A DNA stretch of 6,653 nucleotides, from positions 1-6,653 of the forward strand of contig JALWGO010000305.1 of NCBI GenBank assembly GCA_027038805.1, written 5' to 3'. The stretch is from Thermoprotei archaeon. GTDB taxonomy: Archaea > Thermoproteota > Thermoprotei_A > Sulfolobales > WANQ01. A model generated the notes under the pieces. It worked only from the letters and a program-made list of their open reading frames with translations. It made no database searches and was not told the origin of the DNA. This document shows positions 1-4,733 of this stretch, piece by piece (position 1 is the stretch's first letter; every line of letters begins with the position of its first letter). The position numbers were made by a program, and so were the translations under genes.

Positions 1-1352
1 GGTTTGGGCCTGTTCTTCCATCCTATGAGTTCTGCTCCCTTTCTCAATAGCTCGGGTACACCGTCGCTACGTATAACTGATTTTACTGTTGGACCCTGGC
101 CCCAGAATATGTCTCCTCTCCCAACATAGTTCTTTAACCTAAATTCTACGGGGTCTATTCCGAGTTTCTCGGCGAGTTCGTCTATTACTGTTTCTACAGC
201 CCATGTTACCTGGGGGTTACCATAGCCTCTGAATGCACATGTTGGAACCTTGTTGGTGTAGACTGCTATACCCTTGTATCTAATATTCTTCCACTTGTAG
301 AGGGATACAAACCATCCGAGAGCCGTCCCGAGTAGCGGGTATGCTTGGATTTGATGTGCCCCTATATCCATAATGTTCTCTAGTTCACCTGCAATAATTG
401 TTCCATCCTTTTTCGCTCCAACTTTTAGTCTTAGAACCATTTGATATGATGCGTGATCCCTCATGTCTTCTTCTCTTGTAAGAGCTATTCTTACTGGTCT
501 CTTAGCCTTTAACGCTAGGGCAACTGCTACCAGGGTTACCAGGTTCGTCTGAATACTTGATCCAAAAGCCCCTCCTATAGGTAGCTTGATCACGTTTACC
601 TTGCTCATCGGAATATCGAATACTTGGGATATCAGTATCCTCGTATTATGTATTGTCTGAGTTGTTGTCCAAACAGTTATCCCGCCGTCTGGTTCTGGTT
701 TAGCAACCGCGACTTTGGGTTCCAGTTGCATATGGTATCTTCTATTAGTCTTAAAGACGCGTTCAATAACTATGTCTGCTTCCTTAAATGCCTTGTCAGG
801 GTCTCCTTCAATATACTCTTTTGTACAAGCTATATTGTTCTTTACCTCTATCTCCTTCTGACCCAGCAATATCTTATCATGTATCTTCGGCTTACCCGGC
901 GTCATTGACTCGAAGGGATCTAGTATGGGCTCATATACCTCTTCCCATTCAACCTTTATTGCCTCCAAGGCTTTCTGGGCAAGCTCTTCTGTTTCAGCTG
1001 CTACAGCTGCAATGTATTCTCCAACAAATCTCGGGTGATCTGTTAAGACCTCCCAATCCTTATAGTTGACCTCATCAACGCTTACTAGTCTAATATTGAA
1101 CTTCTTCCTCGGAACGTCCTTGAAGGTTATTACCACTGCCCCCATTCTCTCTGCTTCACTTGTATCAATGTCTTTTATCTTGGCATGGGCATAGGGGCTC
1201 TTCAATATTCTTCCATGTAGCATGCCTGGTAAGTAGATATCGTAAGCGTATCTCGCCTGGCCCGTGACCTTAGCTATACCGTCTTTACGTATAGTGTCCT
1301 TACCTATATAGCGGAACTGTTTATTATCATGTGGGTCTTCCGCCAGAGCCAC
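1..1352 (-). CDS. Molybdopterin-binding large subunit of a xanthine dehydrogenase/CO dehydrogenase-family molybdenum hydroxylase (paralogue A), C-terminus outside window
   Basis: The reverse strand is open from a GTG start at 1352 to the left edge (450 codons of an expected ~750-780). An in-frame TGA lies shortly upstream, and GAGGT (1364-1360) sits 7 nt before the GTG, fixing the start. Seen: the N-terminal hammerhead domain begins IGKDTIRKDGIAKVTG (residues 16-31), followed by YDIYLPGMLHGRILKSPYAHAKI, the family hallmark. FVGEYIAAVAAET follows near residue 105, and TTTQT carries the conserved Gln. The loop usually GGGFGGK reads GGAFGSS (260-266), and CAFRGYGNPQ (372-381) carries the substrate-site Arg375. 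Known: these subunits hold Mo-molybdopterin cytosine dinucleotide or a related cofactor and hydroxylate N-heterocycles or aldehydes, passing electrons to separate 2Fe-2S and FAD subunits. The MGQG motif and catalytic GxGE glutamate would lie beyond the edge. Substrate is unknown; the altered loop and Cys372 suggest it differs from paralogue B. Confidence 0.93.
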   Translation of the reverse strand, partial: MALAEDPHDNKQFRYIGKDTIRKDGIAKVTGQARYAYDIYLPGMLHGRILKSPYAHAKIKDIDTSEAERMGAVVITFKDVPRKKFNIRLVSVDEVNYKDWEVLTDHPRFVGEYIAAVAAETEELAQKALEAIKVEWEEVYEPILDPFESMTPGKPKIHDKILLGQKEIEVKNNIACTKEYIEGDPDKAFKEADIVIERVFKTNRRYHMQLEPKVAVAKPEPDGGITVWTTTQTIHNTRILISQVFDIPMSKVNVIKLPIGGAFGSSIQTNLVTLVAVALALKAKRPVRIALTREEDMRDHASYQMVLRLKVGAKKDGTIIAGELENIMDIGAHQIQAYPLLGTALGWFVSLYKWKNIRYKGIAVYTNKVPTCAFRGYGNPQVTWAVETVIDELAEKLGIDPVEFRLKNYVGRGDIFWGQGPTVKSVIRSDGVPELLRKGAELIGWKNRPK

Positions 1353-1359
1353 AACTATT

Positions 1360-1364
1360 ACCTC
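1360..1364 (-). promoter_or_regulatory. Shine-Dalgarno site of paralogue A
   Basis: GAGGT on the minus strand, 7 nt before the GTG at 1352, complementary to the archaeal 16S tail (...AUCACCUC). It decides the start because no ATG lies between the upstream in-frame stop and this GTG. Confidence 0.8.
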
Positions 1365-1422
1365 GTGAAAACGGGTTCACACGTGAGAAGTAGTAACAAA
1401 AAGGTTACTGAAAAATCTTATG
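1365..1422 (-). promoter_or_regulatory. Candidate promoter and operator region of paralogue A
   Basis: Read on the minus strand, a weak TATA-like CATAAGA (1422-1416) is followed by an 18-bp perfect inverted repeat, AGTAAC-6 nt-GTTACT (1392-1409). Next come a 14-bp near-palindrome around CACGTG (1376-1389, six of seven pairs matching) and a short GTGAA/TTCAC hairpin (1365-1380) ending one base before the Shine-Dalgarno. With the usual ~26-nt spacing, transcription would begin near 1393, inside the first palindrome. That is a plausible repressor-blocked layout. The TATA match is poor; a better AT-rich element (TTTTAATAG, about 1458-1450) would give a longer leader. Confidence 0.4.
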
Positions 1423-1547
1423 CTGGTAAAACAGATTCTAGTAGAAGTTCTATTAAAAATACGAACAATATAACATAATTTATAATACAAAACCAGATAC
1501 ATAGAACGATTACTAGATAAAGTAGGATTCCATAGAACTTACCCTCG

Positions 1548-1610
1548 GGGCTATGATGACCCGAGATTAAACGGAAACATGGGTGAAGAACCAGCCGAGC
1601 ACCTGAGCCC
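1548..1610 (+). ncRNA. Box C/D guide sRNA (2'-O-methylation guide), candidate
   Basis: A perfect C box ATGATGA (1553-1559) and D box CTGA (1603-1606) lie 43 nt apart. Four G-C pairs close them: GGGC (1548-1551) with GCCC (1607-1610). The fold leaves exactly the three-nucleotide bulge UAU (1552-1554) before the tandem G-A pairs, which is a kink-turn. Internal boxes are present with one mismatch each: D' CGGA (1572-1575) and C' GTGAAGA (1583-1589), 7 nt apart. The D' spacer is 12 nt (1560-1571) and the D spacer 13 nt (1590-1602), typical of archaeal guides bound by L7Ae, Nop5 and fibrillarin. By the D+5 rule the targets would be the fifth nucleotide (A) of UUUAAUCUCGGG and the fifth (U) of GUGCUCGGCUGG. 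I could not place either in an rRNA or tRNA. A GATAAAG element (1516-1522) may be its TATA box, and a T-rich stretch (1657-1669) lies downstream. The reading strand follows from the box order. Confidence 0.75.
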
Positions 1611-1636
1611 TCATTTATACTCGCTCGTATGGGGTT

Positions 1637-1674
1637 GGGTTAACTGGATTATCCGGGTTTTATTCTTTTAACCC
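1637..1674 (+). promoter_or_regulatory. Promoter of the amidohydrolase gene, with flanking inverted repeat
   Basis: A TATA box CTTTTAA (1665-1671) lies about 28 nt before the GTG at 1697, so transcription should start at or within a few bases of the start codon. No Shine-Dalgarno is visible, consistent with a leaderless mRNA as is common in crenarchaea. The right arm TTAACCC (1668-1674) overlaps the TATA box and pairs with GGGTTAA (1637-1643). A 9-bp palindrome GGATTATCC (1646-1654) lies between the arms. This could be an operator; no regulator is identified. Confidence 0.55.
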
Positions 1675-1696
1675 CCTCTTAGCGTCTTACATATAT

Positions 1697-3085
1697 GTGG
1701 TTCAAAGGTTTTGTGAGGCGTTGTTTCCCGTGGCGGATGGTTCTATTCTTGTCCGTGGTGTAAGACTTGTCTTACCCTATGGAGTAAGAGATGATGTTGA
1801 TGTCCTAGTAGTTAATGGTAGAGTTGAAGCAGTTGGCCGGGGTCTCAGTAAGCCTAGTGGAGTCGAGGTGTTAGAGGCTAGGGGACTACTAGCTTTTCCG
1901 GGAGCAGTTGACGAGCATGTTCATATGAGAGAGCCGGGTCTAGAGTATAAGGATGACTTCTACCATGGTACTATGGCTGCTGCGGCGGGTGGCGTTACAA
2001 CTGTTTTGGAGATGCCTAATACCCTTCCGCCAGTCGAGAATCGTAGGATACTTGAGGAGAAGGCTAAGCGGTTGTCAAGTAGGGCTCATGTAGACTTTGG
2101 GTTGTATGGTGTGATCCATGATGGGAATATAGATGAGTTCGAAGAAATAGTTTATGGTGGTGCTGTTGGATTCAAGATCTTTCTCGGGCCAACTACTGGT
2201 AATATTCCAGCACCAAACGATGGTACACTAGTAGAGGCTTTGTCAAAGTCTGCTAAAATGGGCGTTCCCATAGCCTTTCATGCCGAGAACTGGAATCTCG
2301 TGAAATACTATACAGAGAAGGTTAAGGCTACGGGTAGAATGGATCCAGCAGCCCATACCGATGCTCGTCCCCCTATATGTGAGGAGGAGGCTATTCAGAG
2401 ACTAATACTGTATTCTAAGCATACGGGTGGAAGAGTACTCATAGTACACATGAGCGCTAAGGAGGGCGTAGAACTCTTACGTCAAGCAAGGGCTTTGAAG
2501 CTTAATGTCTGGGGTGAAACAAACCCACACTACCTACTACTAACTGTTAAAGACTATGAGAAATATGGTGTCTTGATAAAAGTTAACCCACCAATACGCG
2601 ATGAAAGCCATCAGAGAGAGCTTTGGAGAGCAGTACTAGATGGAACTATTACTCATATAGGATCAGATCACGCTCCCCATAGCAGGGAAGAGAAGGAAAA
2701 GAATGTGTGGGAGGCTTCAGCTGGATTCCATGGTGTTAGAACACTAATGCCGTTGATGATAGACCAGGCTCTTAGGGGCAAGTTACCGTTGACTAAGATA
2801 CCAGAGCTTCTCGCGGAAAACCCGGCTAGGCTATTCAATATTTACCCGCGTAAGGGCTCATTGAGTATTGGTAGTGATGGAGACCTTGTCCTAGTGAATC
2901 CAAGAGAGGAAACTGTGTTGAGGGAAGAGGACTTGTATGCTAAGAACCCGTTGTCACCATTTATTGGCTGGAGGCTGAAGGGTAAGATCAAGTATGTTAT
3001 TCTTAGAGGAAATATTATTGCGAAAGACGGCAAGGTTGTTGAAGAGAAGCCTTTAGGAGAATGGATTAAGCCGAAGCTAGGATAA
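1697..3085 (+). CDS. pyrC: Dihydroorotase-type cyclic amidohydrolase (dihydroorotase/allantoinase family)
   Basis: A complete 462-residue zinc amidohydrolase, probably cytosolic, for reversible hydrolysis or closure of a cyclic amide. Domains: a small beta-sandwich at about 16-66, a TIM barrel at about 67-385, and the sandwich completed to about 450. Metal ligands seen: His74 and His76 in DEHVHMREPG, Lys160 in GFKIFLG (expected carboxylated bridge), His195 in FHAEN, His251 in VHMS, and Asp324 in GSDHAPH. Arg78 (HxHxR), Asn108 (MPNT) and His328 (DxAPH) match the three residues that bind the dihydroorotate carboxylate in known dihydroorotases, whereas allantoinases usually lack the Arg and have Ser/Cys after DHSP. 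This favours dihydroorotase. The length (class I dihydroorotase ~420-430) and the C-terminal SPFIGWRLKG resemble allantoinase/dihydropyrimidinase, so that remains possible. The GTG at 1697 is chosen from the leaderless promoter; GTG 1730, with GAGG at 1715-1718, is an alternative that removes 11 residues outside the fold. No other pyr gene is adjacent. Confidence 0.85.
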   Translation: MVQRFCEALFPVADGSILVRGVRLVLPYGVRDDVDVLVVNGRVEAVGRGLSKPSGVEVLEARGLLAFPGAVDEHVHMREPGLEYKDDFYHGTMAAAAGGVTTVLEMPNTLPPVENRRILEEKAKRLSSRAHVDFGLYGVIHDGNIDEFEEIVYGGAVGFKIFLGPTTGNIPAPNDGTLVEALSKSAKMGVPIAFHAENWNLVKYYTEKVKATGRMDPAAHTDARPPICEEEAIQRLILYSKHTGGRVLIVHMSAKEGVELLRQARALKLNVWGETNPHYLLLTVKDYEKYGVLIKVNPPIRDESHQRELWRAVLDGTITHIGSDHAPHSREEKEKNVWEASAGFHGVRTLMPLMIDQALRGKLPLTKIPELLAENPARLFNIYPRKGSLSIGSDGDLVLVNPREETVLREEDLYAKNPLSPFIGWRLKGKIKYVILRGNIIAKDGKVVEEKPLGEWIKPKLG

Positions 3086-3125
3086 GATGCTGGTGTAAAA
3101 CTGTATATAGTTATACTAGTTTTTT
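3086..3125. terminator. Convergent transcription-end region
   Basis: The 25-bp gap between the convergent amidohydrolase and ATPase genes is AT-rich. On the plus strand it leads into T6 at 3120-3125, inside the 3' end of the ATPase gene. Archaeal RNA polymerase commonly terminates at such U-runs without a hairpin. The minus strand has only a T4 run (about 3097-3100), so the ATPase transcript may end further on, inside the amidohydrolase gene. Confidence 0.4.
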
Positions 3126-4148
3126 CGATGCCTCCCTATATATTGGGTCTTGGAACTCGTAGTCTTTTATGATGCTCATTTTCTCTAGGTTTCTTAGGAT
3201 ATTGCTTAGAACGCTCTTTGAGATTGTCTTGTTCTCTACTCTTTCAAGGTATCCCTTTACTTCGCTCCAGGATCTAGCTCCCTCGGCTATAGCTTTTAGC
3301 ACGTGCTTGTATCTAACTGGTCTATTCTTTAGCAAGTTTTCTAGCTCTCTACGTGCTAGTCGGGTAGCTAGGCTTAATACTTCTTTAGGATTACATTTGC
3401 CTTCAAGGCATCTTGCTCCGTAGAATGTTAGCCACCCAGGTATACCGTCTAAGAGATCTACGGCTTCCTCAATGAGGCTTACTGGCACGTTTTTTCCAGC
3501 TTCACTGAATCCTTTTTCGAGGAAGTCTATGGATTCTTTTCTACTAAACCTCTCTAATTCTACTTCAACAAAGTATCTGCCATATAGTGGTGATGAGGGG
3601 TCATCTATTTTCAATAAATCGTAGAGTAATCCGACTTCACTACCACTTAGAATGAAAGTAAGGTTTCTGCAGTAATCGTAAGCGTGGGCTAGGGATTCCA
3701 GAAATTCTCTTGATAGGGGTCCTCGGAGGTTCTGGGCTTCATCAAATACTATGACTGCTCCAATATCATCTAATGCATCGAATAATGAGGGTAGGGTTAG
3801 CATATCTCTACCCCTCCATGTTAGCTCTACTTCGAGTCCCATTATGCTTACTCCTCTAACGTGTTTCAAGGCCTCTAATATTCTATTACTCGTCTTGCTT
3901 AAAGCTTCAGCTAGCTTGGAATAGAGGTGTAGGCGACTATAGTTCTCCGGCAATCCTCTTACATCAACTATTATTTTCGTTTCATCTATTTCGTTTAAAG
4001 CCACTCTTATAACAGAGGTCTTCCCTATCCTCCTAATACCAGTTACAAGTATGAGTGGTCTACCAATACTTTCCTTTATCTTTTCTATCTCGACTTCCCT
4101 ATTGTAGAGGTCTTCTCTCCTCTCCTTGGGACGCTCATCGAATAGCAT
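3111..4148 (-). CDS. Archaeal STAND-type ATPase (MNS clade) with C-terminal winged helix
   Basis: A complete 345-residue P-loop ATPase. Seen: LYNREVEIEKI near residue 14 (the family's F/Y-x-x-R-E entry motif), Walker A GIRRIGKTS (37-45), Walker B AVIVFDEAQ (131-139), the sensor-like strand FILSGSEVG (165-173), and the SPLYGR segment (186-191) typical of this archaeal group. The last ~75 residues (about 270-345) look like a winged helix, including a SKSVLSNILRNLEKMSIIKDY stretch and the family-typical 'DPIYR' end. Known: these proteins are abundant in hyperthermophilic archaea, and most have no established function; a role as a DNA-associated or signalling switch is proposed for the class. No signal peptide or membrane segment is seen. 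The ATG at 4148 starts the conserved region with little to spare, and no clear Shine-Dalgarno is present. The 98-residue gene lies 121 bp upstream on the same strand and could be linked, but sequence alone does not show it. Confidence 0.88.
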   Translation of the reverse strand: MLFDERPKERREDLYNREVEIEKIKESIGRPLILVTGIRRIGKTSVIRVALNEIDETKIIVDVRGLPENYSRLHLYSKLAEALSKTSNRILEALKHVRGVSIMGLEVELTWRGRDMLTLPSLFDALDDIGAVIVFDEAQNLRGPLSREFLESLAHAYDYCRNLTFILSGSEVGLLYDLLKIDDPSSPLYGRYFVEVELERFSRKESIDFLEKGFSEAGKNVPVSLIEEAVDLLDGIPGWLTFYGARCLEGKCNPKEVLSLATRLARRELENLLKNRPVRYKHVLKAIAEGARSWSEVKGYLERVENKTISKSVLSNILRNLEKMSIIKDYEFQDPIYREASKKLV

Positions 4149-4183
4149 GGTTCTACCCCAGAACCCAGGTTTCGCCCCAGAAC
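4149..4183 (-). repeat. 17-bp hairpin and direct repeats abutting the ATPase start
   Basis: GGTTCT-ACCCC-AGAACC (4149-4165) is a perfect 6-bp inverted repeat with a 5-nt spacer, ending one base before the start codon. CCCCAGAAC occurs at 4156-4164 and again at 4175-4183, 19 bp apart, close to two helical turns. The hairpin lies between the predicted transcription start and the ATG, so it could be an operator or a leader structure limiting translation. Confidence 0.55.
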
Positions 4184-4190
4184 TATAAGC
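4183..4190 (-). promoter_or_regulatory. TATA box of the ATPase gene, candidate
   Basis: GCTTATAG on the minus strand, centred near 4186. The usual ~26-nt spacing puts the transcription start near 4160 and the leader at about 12 nt. One direct repeat ends at the edge of this element. Confidence 0.45.
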
Positions 4191-4201
4191 TAGCCTCTAA
4201 C

Positions 4202-4240
4202 TAAAATAAACGCTCTCTACTGGAAAACTGAATAAAATAA
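4202..4240 (-). terminator. U-rich terminator candidate for the 98-residue gene
   Basis: Downstream of the stop at 4270 the minus strand reads TTATTTTATT (4240-4231), then TTTATTTTAG (4211-4202). These T-rich runs fit archaeal intrinsic termination and would separate the small gene from the ATPase promoter. There is no strong hairpin. Confidence 0.35.
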
Positions 4241-4269
4241 TGGTGGGCTTAATCATCGGTGACCGGGAA

Positions 4270-4566
4270 CTATTTTCTACGATACTCGTAGTCGGGTGCA
4301 AAATCAAAGGTACCGCTCTTCTTCTCTCCAATAATGTATAGTTTCCCATTATAAACCAGCGTGCTGTGAACTATAATGCCTCTCTTACCCAGCTCCCTGA
4401 AAATATGCTGTAGTCTTACGGGGATGTACTTGTACTCGTATAGAACTAGTTTTTCCACTCCTATATTTTCTTCTTCTAGTGTTTCGTATATTACTCTTTT
4501 TAAATCTTCGTTTAAGTCTTTTAATTCTACTTGTTTTAATATGTCTGGTTCTAGGTCTTCTAACAT
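4270..4566 (-). CDS. Hypothetical protein, 98 residues
   Basis: I do not recognise this family. A well-formed start supports a real gene: ATG at 4566 with GAGGT (4578-4574) at the same 7-nt spacing as in paralogue A. The N-terminal third (1-35) is acidic and probably helical (MLEDLEPDILKQVELKDLNE). Residues 37-60 mix a short strand (KLVLYEYKYIP) with a helix (LQHIFRELGKRG), and residues 63-78 look like a beta hairpin (IIVHSTLVYNGKLYIIG). A charged tail rich in aromatic residues ends in YEYRRK. The helix-hairpin part could be a small winged helix, but no family motif confirms it. There are no cysteines, membrane segments or signal peptide. It is divergent from paralogue B across a 167-bp promoter region and upstream of the ATPase in the same orientation, so it could be a local regulator of either; this is inference only. 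The complementary frame over 4376-4672 is a shadow. Confidence 0.7.
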   Translation of the reverse strand: MLEDLEPDILKQVELKDLNEDLKRVIYETLEEENIGVEKLVLYEYKYIPVRLQHIFRELGKRGIIVHSTLVYNGKLYIIGEKKSGTFDFAPDYEYRRK

Positions 4567-4573
4567 GTTTTAT

Positions 4574-4578
4574 ACCTC
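4574..4578 (-). promoter_or_regulatory. Shine-Dalgarno site of the 98-residue gene
   Basis: GAGGT on the minus strand, 7 nt before the ATG at 4566. It supports both the reality of this unrecognised gene and its start. Confidence 0.75.
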
Positions 4579-4623
4579 TCATTCAAGTATTAGTATATCT
4601 TTAACCCTATTATTGTTTCCTAA

Positions 4624-4641
4624 CACTTATCTAGCACTTAT
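4624..4641. repeat. Helically phased direct repeat CACTTAT
   Basis: CACTTAT occurs at 4624-4630 and 4635-4641, an 11-bp period (one helical turn). It lies in the divergent promoter region between the 98-residue gene and paralogue B. A regulator-binding role is possible, but the repeat is short. Confidence 0.35.
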
Positions 4642-4650
4642 AGAATGGTT

Positions 4651-4728
4651 TTACAATATGTTTATTAGGTAAACCTTTATTATTACAGGGTCACGTATAA
4701 GCTATATTGTAACCCAACGCTGGGTGAT
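4651..4728 (+). promoter_or_regulatory. Promoter, inverted repeat and ribosome binding site of paralogue B
   Basis: A TATA-like CTTTATTA (4675-4682) predicts a start near 4705 and a leader of about 29 nt. GGTGAT (4723-4728), perfectly complementary to the 16S tail, lies 5 nt before the GTG at 4734 and decides the start over TTG 4731. A perfect 9-bp inverted repeat, TTACAATAT (4651-4659) and ATATTGTAA (4704-4712), flanks the TATA box. Its right arm covers the predicted transcription start. A second AT element (GTATAAGC, 4695-4702) would put the start too close to the ribosome binding site. Confidence 0.5.
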
Positions 4729-4733
4729 GCTTG

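Noticed and set aside
624..1069. Two overlapping plus-strand open frames (93-94 codons)
   Set aside because: They lie antisense to the strongly conserved paralogue A coding frame, encode low-complexity Tyr/Leu/Ser-rich peptides and have no ribosome binding site.
1..1352. Calling paralogue A a CO dehydrogenase (coxL)
   Set aside because: Only the Cys and Phe-Arg of the CoxL AYRCSFR signature are present, the preceding residues differ and GGGFG is altered, so the aerobic CO dehydrogenase assignment is not supported.
1420..1473. A 17-codon plus-strand frame in the left intergenic region, starting at an ATG
   Set aside because: It is very short, has no Shine-Dalgarno and lies in AT-rich DNA where such frames are expected by chance.
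4205..4262. Possible second C/D guide RNA on the minus strand (ATGATTA near 4256)
   Set aside because: The C box has a mismatch, no CTGA lies at a suitable distance, and no terminal stem can be drawn.
4385..4582. Minus-strand Arg/Lys-rich 65-codon frame overlapping the 98-residue gene
   Set aside because: It lies in another frame of the 98-residue gene. The GAGGT at 4574-4578 has ideal spacing for the 4566 ATG, not for this frame's start inside or above it, and its basic composition reflects the shifted reading of charged codons.
4721..4733. GTGATGC near the paralogue B start as a C box
   Set aside because: It is explained by the Shine-Dalgarno GGTGAT; no D box or closing stem follows.
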